Source: Vulcanimicrobiota bacterium (GTDB lineage Bacteria > Vulcanimicrobiota > Vulcanimicrobiia > Vulcanimicrobiales > Vulcanimicrobiaceae). Taken from it: DNA of 64,000 bases. The notes below the pieces were generated by a model. The model saw nothing but the letters and a program-made list of their open reading frames with translations, was not told the origin of the DNA and made no database searches. Position 1 is the first letter of the stretch, and every line of letters begins with the position of its first letter. Made by a program: the position numbers and the translations under genes. The stretch spans positions 248,001 through 312,000 of the forward strand of contig JAAXCW010000002.1 of assembly GCA_013036095.1 (NCBI GenBank). Direction: 5' to 3'. Shown here piece after piece: positions 1-9,239 of the stretch.

Positions 1-1667
1 TCGTAGGCCGTCGCCGAGGCATGCGCAGCCGCGTTAAGCAAATCTTCTTCTTCGCTATCGATCGGCTCACCATTGACGTGATTGCCATACAGCACGACGG
101 CGATTACGCGCCGCCCCACCGTCACCGGCAACCCGAATGCGGGCCTGGCGTCTCCTGCGGGCACCGCGACGCGCGTGCGCGGCACGTCATCAAAGTGAAC
201 ACCGCCGTGTGACGATCGCGCAAAGAGAACAAGCGGGTCGTCCGGATCTAGACGCTCGGCTCCGCCCTCCCAATCGCGAGCCGCGGTAAGCACGAACGCG
301 CCATTCTCGGCGCGGAACAATGCCGCGGATGCGAGCTGCAACGCGCCGGCAATTTCATCGCAGAGCAGCGTTTCAATCGTTTCGATTCTTTCGGTGAACG
401 GCAGCGCGCGCGAAATATGCCGCACGCGCTCAAACGCGCGATGCCGGCTCGCAAAAAAGACGCGCTCGACAAAACGGTCGATTCGCCGATGCAGGCCGCG
501 CAGCCAAAAGCTAAAGGCAACCGCTACCGCTACTTCAAAAAGTGTCGCCAGCCGCGCATCTTGCAATCGCCGCGCGAAAAACCAATCGACGACGGCAAGC
601 AGCGCAACCGGAATTGCGGTGAGCGCACCGTAGACGATCGCGCGCCCGCCGAAGATGCGGACGTCGATGATGCGGCCTCGCACAAGCGCGTACGCAAATG
701 CGAACGGCGCCGGATTGAAAAGCGTCAGGTAGGATGGCCAGAGCACGGTTGTGCGCAAAACCTGACCGATAAAGAATATTCCGAGTATCCCCAGGTACAC
801 CGCGAGCGCGACGGCCACCCAGCGCATGCGAATCGTCTCGGCGCCGCGCGCGCCCCAATAACGAGCCAAAAAGGCAGCCGCTCCCAGAAAATACGTGAAC
901 CAGACGAACGAGACGAACAGATTGTAGGGCAGATCGTTTTCACCATCGATAAACGCGACGGTGTAAAAGTGCCCGTAGTACAGTGCAAAGCAAAGCATTA
1001 TTATCGCCGGCACGGCGCGGTCTACAATCCGCCAGCGGCCTAAGGGTTCACCGGTTGGAAACCGCAGACACAGTACAAGGTAACCCCAAGTCTGAAATAA
1101 GGGCAGGAGCGTCGCGGCGAATGCAGCCAGCGGCTCCGCCCAACGCGGAACGGCATGCAGCCAGGCGGTGTTCGCAAACGGGCCGGTCATCGCAAAACAA
1201 AATATCATGAACGCGAACGACAGCTTCGTTCGCGAAGCAAAATAAAATGCGCATCCCAGAATAATGTAGACCAGCGTCGCGACCACCTCGGCCAAGTCGA
1301 GAACCAACAAACCAGTGGATATAGGCGGCGGGCGCGGCGCAAGAAGCGTGACGCCCATCGGCCGGCCGGCACGAACAATGTGAAGCGGCGTCGGGACGCC
1401 GGAGCGTAAATGCCCCGAACGTATCCAGATGCGCATCGTCCAACCCGCGCGCGCATAATCGATGCGATCTCCCGGCAGCAAACCCGCGCGAGCCGCCGGA
1501 GTTCCGGGCTGAACGGCTTTCACAATGCCGGTCGGATAGTCGACTACCGCTCCAATCGGCGCGGGATTTAATCCCATGAAGTTGCCGCTGTCCAGCAACA
1601 ACTGCACGACCGGAAATGACAGCGCGAACGCAGCTGCCAAAATAACCCAGATTCTCGCCCCGCGCAA
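1..1667 (-). CDS. Membrane PDZ/GAF sensor, probably N-terminal part of a histidine kinase (partial)
   Basis: An open frame on the minus strand runs without a stop from a TTG at 1667 to the left edge, about 555 residues. TTG is preceded by GGAAAG ten bases upstream and lies 18 bp after the xdhA stop. Residues 1-20 form a membrane segment. A PDZ-like segment follows (VKAVQPGTPAARAGLLPGD, about 40-60), then seven or eight hydrophobic segments to about residue 370. A linker (RRIDRFVERVFFASRHRAF) leads into a GAF-like region that ends in VIAVVLYGNHVNGEPIDSEE near the edge. TM-PDZ-multi-TM-GAF resembles ComP-like sensor kinases. The kinase domain itself would lie outside the window, so a diguanylate cyclase or phosphatase output is equally possible. 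Signal and target are unknown. Confidence 0.7.
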   Translation of the reverse strand, partial: MRGARIWVILAAAFALSFPVVQLLLDSGNFMGLNPAPIGAVVDYPTGIVKAVQPGTPAARAGLLPGDRIDYARAGWTMRIWIRSGHLRSGVPTPLHIVRAGRPMGVTLLAPRPPPISTGLLVLDLAEVVATLVYIILGCAFYFASRTKLSFAFMIFCFAMTGPFANTAWLHAVPRWAEPLAAFAATLLPLFQTWGYLVLCLRFPTGEPLGRWRIVDRAVPAIIMLCFALYYGHFYTVAFIDGENDLPYNLFVSFVWFTYFLGAAAFLARYWGARGAETIRMRWVAVALAVYLGILGIFFIGQVLRTTVLWPSYLTLFNPAPFAFAYALVRGRIIDVRIFGGRAIVYGALTAIPVALLAVVDWFFARRLQDARLATLFEVAVAVAFSFWLRGLHRRIDRFVERVFFASRHRAFERVRHISRALPFTERIETIETLLCDEIAGALQLASAALFRAENGAFVLTAARDWEGGAERLDPDDPLVLFARSSHGGVHFDDVPRTRVAVPAGDARPAFGLPVTVGRRVIAVVLYGNHVNGEPIDSEEEDLLNAAAHASATAY

Positions 1668-1684
1668 CCCGATTTAGCTTTCCA

Positions 1685-3880
1685 CTAGGGGACCGACAAT
1701 TCGTAGCCGGCCTTCTCCGCCGCCGCAATCGCCGCGAGAACGCGCTCAGGCGTAAACGGGAGCTGCGTTACCCACGCACCGGTCGCGGCGTGAATTGCGT
1801 TCGCGACGGCCGCTGCGAACGGAACGAGCGGCATCTCCGCCACGCCGCGCGCGCCGAACGGCCCGTTCGGATCCGCGAGTTCCATGATCACCGGATAAAC
1901 CTCCGTCGGCATGTCGAGCGTCGTCGGCAAGAGATAGTTGCTAAAGTGAGGCGTGAGAATTCTCCCGTCCTTGCACTGGAAATTCTCCGTCAGCGCATAA
2001 CCGACGGCTTGCGCTAAGCAGCCTTCGATCTGTCCTTCAACTTGCTGTTTGTTGATGGCGCGGCCGACGTCGTGCACGCTGATGATGCGCAGTACGCGGA
2101 CCAAACCGGTCGCCGTATCAACTTCGACCTCAACGGCCTGCGAAACGTAGCCGTAATTGAAATGCGGAAAGCCTTTGCCGGTTTCCGGCTCCAGCGGTGT
2201 GGTTTCCGCGGGGCGGAATTGCACCGTGGCCTTTGCATCGTTGCCGGGGAATTTCTCGAGCGCCGCCGTTGCCGCGTCTTTGACCGCGCGGCCTCCCATG
2301 AACGTCATGCGCGAAGCTGAAGCGCTGCCGGCGTTGGGCGACTCACGACTATCTTCCGCAATCAGCTCGATGCGATCGAGCGGCACGTTGAGCGTCGCCG
2401 CGCAAACCTGGCGCATAACCAAATGCGCGCCCTGTCCGCATTCGGCCGCGCCAATCCGCAGCACGACGCGCTCGATCTCTTTCTCGCCGTACAACTCAAC
2501 GGTCGCCGTCGCCTGATCGGGAAAGCCGAATGAATAGCCCACGTTCTTGATCCCCGAAGCCAGCCCCACGCCCCGCCGCAGCTTGTCATCCTGAGCGCGC
2601 GCCCCGTTTGTCTTAAAACGCGCCTGCATCTCGGCGACACATCGCTCGAGTACCGGTAACGCACTCACGCCTTGTGGCAGCGCGGTTTGCGTCGCGGTGA
2701 AGCTGCCTTCGCGATACATATTGCGCCGGCGGATCTCAACCGGGTCCATGCCAAGCGCCAAAGCCAGCCTTGTGACCATGGACTCCGCCGCGAAATGCGC
2801 CTGCGGTAAACCGAAACCGCGGAATGCGCCGCACGGCACGTTGTTTGTGTAAACGACGTATCCGTCAGTCGCGACGTTTTCGATCTCGTAGGTCCCCGAA
2901 GCGCCGACCGTCGCCCCCTTGAGCACTTCGACGCTCGTGCTTGCATAGGCGCCGCCGTCGGCCAGCAACTCCGTTTGCGCCGCGACAATTTTTCCGTCTT
3001 TGTTCGCAGCCCACTTGGAGCGAATAAAATACGGATGCCGCTTTTGATGACCGACGATTGACTCTTCGCGGTTCCATACCAGCGCCGTAGGCCGCTTCAG
3101 CTTCCACGTCGCCAGCGCCAGCAACGGCTGCACGATTAAGTCCTCGCGGCCGCCGAACGCGCCGCCGATCTTCGCGTACCGGATCACGACGTCGTCCTCG
3201 GCGAGCTGCAGCATCTTGGCGATCTGGCGCCGGTCCTCGTGCAGCCATTGTCCGGCCGTCTCGACGACGAGCTTCTCGCCCTCGTAATACGCGATGCCCG
3301 CGTCCGGCTGAAGATACGCGTGCTCTTGCCACGATGTCGAAAACTCTTCTTCCACAACAACGTCCGCGGACGCAAACGCTGCGTCCACGTCGCCCTTCCG
3401 AATGCGAACGTGTCCGAGAATATTATTCTCGCGATCTGCATGCACTAACGGCGCGTCCGATTCCATTGCAGCGCGCGCATCGGAAACGATCGGCAAGTCC
3501 TCGTATTCCACGTGCACGAGCTTGGCAGCGGTCTCCGCCGCCTCGACCGTTTCCGCGGCGATCAGGGCAACGCGGTCGCCGACGAAACGCACCTTGTCAT
3601 CGCAGAGCAGCGGTTGGTCATCTTCGATCAATCCGAAACGATTGTATGGGACGTCGGACGCCGTAAATACGGCGAGCACCCCCGGGTGAGCCGACGCCGC
3701 CGACGTATCCACCGAAACGATCCGCGCGTGTGCGCGATTTGCGAAAACCGCTTTGAGCTGCACCATCTCCGCGCGCACCAGATCGGCCGGATACATGGCG
3801 GCGCCGGTAACTTTACCGAACGCATCCGGCCGCGGCACGGCTTGCCCAATCAATTCGCTATCGCGGCGCGCTTGGTTCAC
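1685..3880 (-). CDS. Molybdenum hydroxylase large subunit, xanthine dehydrogenase family
   Basis: A 731-residue molybdopterin-binding catalytic subunit of the xanthine dehydrogenase/aldehyde oxidase family, which hydroxylates heterocycles or aldehydes with water as oxygen source. Family signatures are present in order: GGAFGGRED, CGAFRGFGLPQAHF, AAECGQGAHL, and GPFGARGVAEMPL, whose Glu (about residue 682) is the expected catalytic base. The GTG start at 3880 abuts the TAA of the upstream FAD/Fe-S gene, so the two are translationally coupled. Substrate cannot be read from the sequence. The neighbouring pyrimidine operon makes xanthine or another nucleobase plausible, and CO is unlikely because no AYRCSFR-type active loop is seen. 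Near residue 430 it carries a short GARAQDDKL stretch encoded by a copy of the dispersed repeat. Confidence 0.92.
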   Translation of the reverse strand: MNQARRDSELIGQAVPRPDAFGKVTGAAMYPADLVRAEMVQLKAVFANRAHARIVSVDTSAASAHPGVLAVFTASDVPYNRFGLIEDDQPLLCDDKVRFVGDRVALIAAETVEAAETAAKLVHVEYEDLPIVSDARAAMESDAPLVHADRENNILGHVRIRKGDVDAAFASADVVVEEEFSTSWQEHAYLQPDAGIAYYEGEKLVVETAGQWLHEDRRQIAKMLQLAEDDVVIRYAKIGGAFGGREDLIVQPLLALATWKLKRPTALVWNREESIVGHQKRHPYFIRSKWAANKDGKIVAAQTELLADGGAYASTSVEVLKGATVGASGTYEIENVATDGYVVYTNNVPCGAFRGFGLPQAHFAAESMVTRLALALGMDPVEIRRRNMYREGSFTATQTALPQGVSALPVLERCVAEMQARFKTNGARAQDDKLRRGVGLASGIKNVGYSFGFPDQATATVELYGEKEIERVVLRIGAAECGQGAHLVMRQVCAATLNVPLDRIELIAEDSRESPNAGSASASRMTFMGGRAVKDAATAALEKFPGNDAKATVQFRPAETTPLEPETGKGFPHFNYGYVSQAVEVEVDTATGLVRVLRIISVHDVGRAINKQQVEGQIEGCLAQAVGYALTENFQCKDGRILTPHFSNYLLPTTLDMPTEVYPVIMELADPNGPFGARGVAEMPLVPFAAAVANAIHAATGAWVTQLPFTPERVLAAIAAAEKAGYELSVP
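2585..2603 (+). repeat. Left end of TCATCCTGAGC repeat inside xdhA
   Basis: GTCATCCTGAGCGCGCGCC matches the left flank and start of the palindrome of the dispersed repeat described at 3887-3932, but no right flank follows. It lies in frame in the catalytic subunit gene on the opposite strand and encodes GARAQDDK. It looks like a decayed or partly deleted copy. Confidence 0.6.
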
Positions 3881-5335
3881 TTATCGTGTCATCCTGAGCG
3901 GGCGCTCTTGAGCGCCCCGGTCGAAGGACTCGTGACCCATTTGCGTCGCGGCTTGCTGCATCGCGTCGAGAATTTTGCGGTAACCGGTGCAACGGCAAAT
4001 GTTTCCGCTGATCGCGGTTTGATGCTGCGCAAGCGTCGGCGTCTCACGCTCTTGCAAAAGTTTGGCGCCCGCCATCAACATACCGGGTATGCAGAAACCG
4101 CACTGCACGGCGCCGCGCTCGATGTACGCCTGCTGCAGCGGATGCAGCGGCTTACCATTGTGGCTGGCCGCCAACCCTTCAATGGTCACCAGCGCGTGCC
4201 CGTGCGCCTGGGCGGCCGGAACTAAGCACGACATCACCGCCTGCCCGTCGACCCAAACCGTGCACGCGCCGCACTCTCCCTCGGCGCAGCCTTCCTTCGA
4301 TCCGGTCAGCGAAGCGTTCTCGCGCAAGGCATTGAGTAACGTCTTGCGGCCGGCGTCGCGCATTTCCGTGCGCTTGCCGTTGATCGTGGAAACAATGGTT
4401 CCCGTGAATTCGGCCACCGTTGGAAGCGCCGGCGCCTCACCGGTGTCGAGCAAAACGTGGCGATCGGGCAAACCTTCCGCGCATGTGCCGGCGGCGATGC
4501 GCTGCAAACTGCGTTCCATCAGCGCGCTGACCGCTAGCCGCCGGTACTCCGCACTTCCGCGCACGTCGCCAATCGGCGAAACATCTTCGAGCACCGCTTC
4601 GGCCGCCGATGCAATGGTCTCCGGACTCAACGCTTTCCCAACCACCGCCGCCTCGGCGTTTTTGGCGCGCACGATTGTCGGCGCCAAACACCCGAGCGCA
4701 ATGCGCGCCTCACCGACCGTGTCATCGAGCGAAACAACCGCCGCCACGCTGATCACCGAGATCGCCTGCGCCCGGCGTAAGCCGAGCTTCAGAAAAATTC
4801 CGCGCTCGTTTTCAGCCAGCGGACGCACGCGAATTTCGCGCAGGAGCTCGTCCGGACGCATCACCGTCTGGCGGAAGCCGGTAAAAAACTCGGCAATGTT
4901 GATGACGCGCTCGCCGTCAACGCTTTGCAACACGATTTCGCCGCCCATCGCGATCAGCGGAACGATCGTATCGTTCGCCGGCGAAGCGGTCACCAGGTTG
5001 CCCGCGATCGTCGCGCGCGTGCGAATCTGCGGTGCGCCGACTTCAACGCAGGCTTGCACGAGCGGCAGCGCACGCTGCGCGCACTCGGGCGATGCGAGGA
5101 CGTCGTTGTGCGTCGCGAGTCCGCCTATAGCGATCCGCTCGCCTTCGTCGCGCACGTATTTCAGCTCGCGCAGCTGCGTTATATCGATCAGCGTCTGCGT
5201 CGGCTTCACGCCGCGCTGCAGCTCGACCAGCACGTCGGTGCCGCCCGAGACGATGCGCGCCGCCGCTCCGTATTCGCGGAGCAATGCCAGCGCCCGCGCT
5301 ATCGAACGCGGCTGAAAGTACTGCTGCCACAGCAT
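3881..5335 (-). CDS. Fused FAD-binding and 2Fe-2S subunit of the molybdenum hydroxylase
   Basis: The protein of 484 residues joins two subunits that are usually separate genes. Residues 1 to about 285 are the CoxM/XdhB-type FAD domain (RIVSGGTDVLVELQ, TIAGNLVTASPANDTI). Residues about 315-466 are the CoxS/XdhC-type domain with two 2Fe-2S clusters (CAEGECGACTVWVDG; CGFC and GNICRCTGYRKIL). It passes electrons from the molybdenum site to FAD and then to an acceptor. The order FAD then Fe-S is the reverse of eukaryotic xanthine dehydrogenase. The last 18 residues (GHESFDRGAQERPLRMTR) are encoded by a dispersed repeat that also lies against the stop codon. ATG at 5335 faces xdhC, so the two transcription units diverge from almost no intergenic DNA. 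Confidence 0.92.
   Translation of the reverse strand: MLWQQYFQPRSIARALALLREYGAAARIVSGGTDVLVELQRGVKPTQTLIDITQLRELKYVRDEGERIAIGGLATHNDVLASPECAQRALPLVQACVEVGAPQIRTRATIAGNLVTASPANDTIVPLIAMGGEIVLQSVDGERVINIAEFFTGFRQTVMRPDELLREIRVRPLAENERGIFLKLGLRRAQAISVISVAAVVSLDDTVGEARIALGCLAPTIVRAKNAEAAVVGKALSPETIASAAEAVLEDVSPIGDVRGSAEYRRLAVSALMERSLQRIAAGTCAEGLPDRHVLLDTGEAPALPTVAEFTGTIVSTINGKRTEMRDAGRKTLLNALRENASLTGSKEGCAEGECGACTVWVDGQAVMSCLVPAAQAHGHALVTIEGLAASHNGKPLHPLQQAYIERGAVQCGFCIPGMLMAGAKLLQERETPTLAQHQTAISGNICRCTGYRKILDAMQQAATQMGHESFDRGAQERPLRMTR
3887..3932 (+). repeat. TCATCCTGAGC repeat, GGGCGC palindrome type
   Basis: The copy has left flank TGTCATCCTGAGC, a palindrome GGGCGCT-CTTG-AGCGCCC (3900-3917) and right flank GGTCGAAGGAC. 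It overlaps the 3' end of the fused FAD/Fe-S gene on the other strand and supplies its C-terminal residues. Confidence 0.85.
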
Positions 5336-5369
5336 GACGGTCGGACTTCACCGGGCCCCCGTTGAAGCC

Positions 5370-6479
5370 ATGCGCATGCAAGAACTCCTCGGGCAGATCC
5401 GCCGCCTTCAGGAGGCCGGGGAAAGCGTCGCTTTGGCGACGCTCGTCAACGTCCTGCGTTCGGCGCCGCGCGACCCCGGAGCGGTCATGGCGATCTCGTC
5501 GGCCGGCACGCTGCTTGGTTCGATTAGCGGCGGCTGCGTGGAGTCGGCCCTGGCGCAAGAGGCCGCGGCCGTGTTGCGCGACGGGCATCCGCGCCTCGTG
5601 GAATACGGCCTTTCCGATGCCGACGCGCAAGCCGTGGGGCTGAGCTGCGGCGGAACGCTGAGCGTCCTCCTGGAGTCACTCAATCCGGGCGAAACCGCGG
5701 CCGTCCAACGCCGGCTCACGTCTGAAAACCTCGTGGCCGAAACGATCCGGCTCGACGATTCCGGACGCGCGAACCGCCTCTTCCTTTTTGAAGACTCCGT
5801 ACTCGGCTCACTTGGAAATTCGCGGCTCGACGACGTCGTCGCCGCCGAAGTGCGCGCTTCGATCGCGGGCGACGCCACCGAGATTCGCATGCTCGGCGAT
5901 GAAGGCGAACCGCACGGTGACGTTCGCGTCTTCATTCACCGCGTGCTGCCCAAACCGCGCATGTACATCTTCGGGGCGATCGATTTCGCCCATGCGATGG
6001 TGCGCGTAGCCAAATTGCTCGGATACGATGTCACGCTCTGCGACGCGCGCCCTGCTTTTGCGACGCCCGAGCGCTTTCCCGAGGCCGATCGCGTCGTGGC
6101 CGCATGGCCTGATGATTTCTTGCGCGAATCGCCCGTCGACGACCGCACCGCGATCGTCGCTTTGACGCACGATGAGAAATTCGATATTCCGCTCATTCGC
6201 GCGGCGCTGCAAACAAACGCCGGCTACATCGGCGTGATGGGAAGCCGGCGCACGAACGAACGGCGCATGTCACAATTGCGTGAGTTGGGCCTTGCGCCCG
6301 AACAATTAGCGCGCTTAAACGCCCCCATCGGGCTCGATATAGGAGCGCGTACGCCCGAAGAGACGGCGATTGCCATTGCCGCGGAAATCGTGGCATTGCG
6401 CCACGGACGTGAAGGCGGAAGACTGACGGCCGGCAGCGGCCCGGTGAGAGGACATTGGAAGTCACCGCAGTTGTCCTAG
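5370..6479 (+). CDS. XdhC-family molybdenum cofactor maturation protein
   Basis: The protein of about 369 residues belongs to the XdhC/CoxF family, which binds molybdenum cofactor, helps sulfurate it and inserts it into molybdenum hydroxylases. The N-terminal XdhC domain has SISGGCVESALAQEA and GLSCGGTLSVLLE. The C-terminal Rossmann domain has MYIFGAIDFAHAMVRVA, DARPAFATPERF and GVMGSRRTNERRM. ATG at 5370 (MRMQELLGQIRRL) is chosen, although the frame is open to an ATG at 5334 that would overlap the divergent gene. It sits back to back with the hydroxylase genes and overlaps mocA by 25 bp, so it is almost certainly dedicated to that enzyme. Confidence 0.9.
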   Translation: MRMQELLGQIRRLQEAGESVALATLVNVLRSAPRDPGAVMAISSAGTLLGSISGGCVESALAQEAAAVLRDGHPRLVEYGLSDADAQAVGLSCGGTLSVLLESLNPGETAAVQRRLTSENLVAETIRLDDSGRANRLFLFEDSVLGSLGNSRLDDVVAAEVRASIAGDATEIRMLGDEGEPHGDVRVFIHRVLPKPRMYIFGAIDFAHAMVRVAKLLGYDVTLCDARPAFATPERFPEADRVVAAWPDDFLRESPVDDRTAIVALTHDEKFDIPLIRAALQTNAGYIGVMGSRRTNERRMSQLRELGLAPEQLARLNAPIGLDIGARTPEETAIAIAAEIVALRHGREGGRLTAGSGPVRGHWKSPQLS

Positions 6480-7015
6480 CGGCGGGACGTTCGTCGCGGA
6501 TGGGCGCGCAGAAACTCTTGATGGACGTACGCGGCGTTCCGATGCTCGACCGCGTGCTCGATGCCTGCCGCGATTTTGAAACGATCGTCGTAAGCTCGCC
6601 CGAAGTGACGCCGCACATTCGCCTGCGCCCGCGAATGAAGATTATCCAAAACACAAGGCCGGAGCTCGGTATGGCACATTCGTTTGAGATCGCCAACGGC
6701 GCGGCGCCTCCCGAACACGCACTCTTAGTTTTTCTCGGCGACAAACCGCTGGTCACCACGACCCTCGCGAGCACCATCGCCAAGCGCGCGCAAGAATCAC
6801 AGGCCGATGTCTGCTTTCCCGAACGTGACGGCGTCGGCGGCCATCCGGTGTATTTTTCGCCACGCGCGAGAACGCGGCTCGAGGTTACCACCGGAGACTC
6901 ATTACAAAGTTTGCGTGACGATCCGGAGCTCTCTCGTGTGGGCGTGCCTATTGATGACGAGGGCGCGTATGACGACGTCAACGATCCCGCCCAACTTAGA
7001 ACTATGAACGCCTGA
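6455..7015 (+). CDS. mocA: MocA-like molybdenum cofactor nucleotidyltransferase
   Basis: A 186-residue MobA/MocA-type nucleotidyltransferase. The N-terminal signature LAAGRSSRMGAQKLLMDV and the later FLGDKPLVT and GVGGHPVYFSP match enzymes that attach CMP (MocA) or GMP (MobA) to molybdopterin. Proximity to a xanthine dehydrogenase-family enzyme, which uses the cytosine dinucleotide cofactor, favours CTP. The TTG start at 6455 follows GAGAGG at a good distance and lies inside the 3' end of xdhC, which indicates translational coupling. The symbol is assigned by family and context, and specificity for CTP over GTP is inferred. Confidence 0.82.
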   Translation: MEVTAVVLAAGRSSRMGAQKLLMDVRGVPMLDRVLDACRDFETIVVSSPEVTPHIRLRPRMKIIQNTRPELGMAHSFEIANGAAPPEHALLVFLGDKPLVTTTLASTIAKRAQESQADVCFPERDGVGGHPVYFSPRARTRLEVTTGDSLQSLRDDPELSRVGVPIDDEGAYDDVNDPAQLRTMNA

Positions 7016-7025
7016 AAAACGGGAG

Positions 7026-7031
7026 TATAAT
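7026..7031 (+). promoter_or_regulatory. Possible -10 box for a leaderless or near-leaderless transcript
   Basis: TATAAT ends six bases before the ATG at 7038, the spacing expected if transcription starts at the start codon. No convincing -35 is seen. GGGAG just upstream could instead act as a distant ribosome site, so this is only a candidate. Confidence 0.35.
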
Positions 7032-7037
7032 GAACGC

Positions 7038-7685
7038 ATGATTATGCTTGCAGCTCTCGCGTTGCCGGCCTTGCTCACTCCTCAGGTGCACCCCGGCCAG
7101 CAGCTTCACTATCAGACCACGTGGACTTCGGTGATGAACAGTCCCCAAGCGGCCGGCACCAAGCCGGAACCCGTCCGGAGGACCTATACGGTCAACGTCT
7201 CAGGCGCATCGGGCGGCCAGCTTTCCTGGACGCAGCAGTATAACGCCGCAGCGGAACCGCTGCTCAAATTTTCAAGCGATGCCTCGGGTGAAGTTGTGGA
7301 TCGGAACAATCAAAAAGCATCAGGCGTACCGGACTTCGTGTACAACGCATCGCTGCTCGGGCACCCGCCCGAAGCTCTGCAGCCCGGCGTCAGGTGGACG
7401 AATGCAATCCGGCAGCCCGGGTCCGATGCGTTTTGGACGAGCACGGTCGAGGAAGTAAACGCCGCCACCGGAGTCGTTCGCTTGCGCCTGAGTTTTCAAA
7501 GTCAGGGCGCGCGCGGCTTCCAGGGCGATAAATCAATCCAGGATGAGCGTGAGGATGGTGAAGCCGTCTTCGTCCATGGCGTCATGACCAAGCTTGCGCT
7601 GCAAGGCCGCGAGACGACCACCACGGCTCAATCGCGCATCGTCCAAGCGGTCGCAATCGACACACAGCTGGAAAACGCGATTTAA
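7038..7685 (+). CDS. Secreted protein of unknown function
   Basis: A 215-residue protein that I do not recognise. It begins with a short hydrophobic signal-like segment (MIMLAALALPALLTP) and continues as a polar, beta-rich chain with no cysteines. There is no catalytic motif. It stands between mocA and the pyrimidine operon and is read in the same direction, 22 bp after mocA and 36 bp before the dehydrogenase start, so it could share either transcript. Its own -10-like TATAAT lies just upstream. An exported beta-sandwich protein is the most one can say. Confidence 0.6.
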   Translation: MIMLAALALPALLTPQVHPGQQLHYQTTWTSVMNSPQAAGTKPEPVRRTYTVNVSGASGGQLSWTQQYNAAAEPLLKFSSDASGEVVDRNNQKASGVPDFVYNASLLGHPPEALQPGVRWTNAIRQPGSDAFWTSTVEEVNAATGVVRLRLSFQSQGARGFQGDKSIQDEREDGEAVFVHGVMTKLALQGRETTTTAQSRIVQAVAIDTQLENAI

Positions 7686-7721
7686 CGGCCTCGGGAGCCC
7701 TTGAGCGGCTCCGCGGCGAAG

Positions 7722-9239
7722 ATGGCCCGCATGCAAGCTCCCGTAAGAACCCGGACGATTACCCATTTCATCGGCGGAAAGCCCTACGGCGACGATTCCG
7801 CGCGCTTCGGCGACGTGTACGATCCGGCGTTGGGAGAGGTGCAGGCGCGTGTCGCCTTTGCCGACCAAGCAACCGTCGATCTCGCGGTGCAAGCCGCCAA
7901 GACTGCGCAAGCCGCCTGGGGCCGCACGCCGCTCGGAAAACGCGCCGAGATCTTCTTCGCTTTCCGCACGCTGATGAAAGAACACGCGACGCAATTCGGC
8001 GAGATCTTGGCAAGCGAACACGGCAAGATCGTCAGCGACGCCGAGGGAGAAGTTGCGCGCGCATTAGAGGTTGTGGATTTCGCCTGCTCGCTCACGCATC
8101 TGCTCAAGGGCGAGTTCAGCGAGAACGTCTCGACGACGATCGACACCTATTCGATGCGTCAGCCCGTCGGAGTCTGCGCCGGCATCACGCCGTTTAATTT
8201 CCCGATGATGGTTCCGGTGTGGATGTTCGCGATTTCCATCGCATGCGGCAACGCCTTCGTATTGAAACCATCCGAGCGCGATCCGTCGGCCTCGTTGTTG
8301 ATCGCGGACTTGCTCAAGCGCGCCGGATTGCCCGACGGCGTCTTCAACGTCGTCAACGGCGACAAGACCGCGGTCGATGCGCTGTTGACGCATCCCGACG
8401 TCAACGCGATCAGCTTCGTCGGCTCGACGCCGATCGCGAAGTATATTTATTCGACAGCCGCTGCGCACGGTAAACGCGTGCAAGCGCTGGGCGGCGCCAA
8501 AAATCATATGGTCGTCATGCCGGACGCGGATCTCGATTCCGCCGCCGACGCGTTGGTTTCCGCCGGCTACGGCTCTGCGGGACAACGCTGCATGGCCATC
8601 TCGGCGTCGATCACCGTGGGCGACACCGCCGACGCGCTGATGAGCCGCATAAAAGACCGTATCGGCAAACTCAAAATCGGCCCGGGCTTCGACCGCGGCA
8701 ACGATATGGGACCGGTCGTCAACGCGGCCGCGCGCGATCGCATTCTCGATTACATCAAGCAGGGCGAAGCCGCCGGCGCGACGCTGGTCGTCGACGGACG
8801 CGATTTCCGCGTGAGCGGCTACGAGAAGGGTTTCTTCATCGGTCCGACGCTCTTCGACAACGTTACGCCGAAAATGTCGATCTACTCCGACGAAATTTTC
8901 GGTCCGGTGCTCGTGAACACGCGCGTCGGCTCGCTCGACGAAGCGCTGCAGATGCTCCGCGACAATCCTTACGGCAACGGAACGTCGATCTTCACGCGCA
9001 GCGGCGCGGCGGCGCGCCGTTTCCAAAGCGAGGTTGAAGTCGGCATGATCGGCATCAACGTGCCCATCCCGGTTCCGGTCGGGTATTACAGTTTCGGCGG
9101 ATGGAAAGCGTCGCTCTTCGGCGACCTGCATATCTACGGTGAAGACGGTTTCCGTTTCTACACGCGCGGAAAGGTCATCACGTCGCGCTGGCACGACTCC
9201 AACGCCGGCGTGAATCTCGGGTTTCCTACGCATAAATGA
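7722..9239 (+). CDS. mmsA: CoA-acylating (methyl)malonate-semialdehyde dehydrogenase
   Basis: A 505-residue aldehyde dehydrogenase of the MmsA/IolA type, which oxidises methylmalonate or malonate semialdehyde with NAD and CoA to propionyl- or acetyl-CoA. Visible marks are GVCAGITPFNFPMMVPVW, the catalytic Cys in GSAGQRCMAIS, SDEIFGPVL and the family-typical C-terminus from YYSFGGWKASLFGD to RGKVITSRW. ATG at 7722 is chosen over the upstream TTG at 7701. Its stop overlaps preT by 4 bp. In this operon it would consume malonate semialdehyde (from uracil via beta-alanine) and methylmalonate semialdehyde (from thymine via beta-aminoisobutyrate), the last step of the route. Confidence 0.92.
   Translation: MARMQAPVRTRTITHFIGGKPYGDDSARFGDVYDPALGEVQARVAFADQATVDLAVQAAKTAQAAWGRTPLGKRAEIFFAFRTLMKEHATQFGEILASEHGKIVSDAEGEVARALEVVDFACSLTHLLKGEFSENVSTTIDTYSMRQPVGVCAGITPFNFPMMVPVWMFAISIACGNAFVLKPSERDPSASLLIADLLKRAGLPDGVFNVVNGDKTAVDALLTHPDVNAISFVGSTPIAKYIYSTAAAHGKRVQALGGAKNHMVVMPDADLDSAADALVSAGYGSAGQRCMAISASITVGDTADALMSRIKDRIGKLKIGPGFDRGNDMGPVVNAAARDRILDYIKQGEAAGATLVVDGRDFRVSGYEKGFFIGPTLFDNVTPKMSIYSDEIFGPVLVNTRVGSLDEALQMLRDNPYGNGTSIFTRSGAAARRFQSEVEVGMIGINVPIPVPVGYYSFGGWKASLFGDLHIYGEDGFRFYTRGKVITSRWHDSNAGVNLGFPTHK

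Noticed and set aside
1048-1728. A 226-residue minus-strand frame over the left-edge sensor
   Set aside because: Its composition (Arg, Ser and Cys rich) is that of a shifted frame. The overlapping frame from 1667 gives membrane segments, PDZ and GAF patterns.
4062-5315. A 417-residue plus-strand frame opposite the FAD/Fe-S gene
   Set aside because: Long antisense frames are common in high-GC DNA. It is low complexity and the opposite strand has clear domain motifs.
7030-7041. Mini-ORF ATGAACGCATGA before the secreted gene
   Set aside because: Three codons only. It resembles the mocA terminus ATGAACGCCTGA, probably by chance or a tiny duplication, with no sign of an attenuator.
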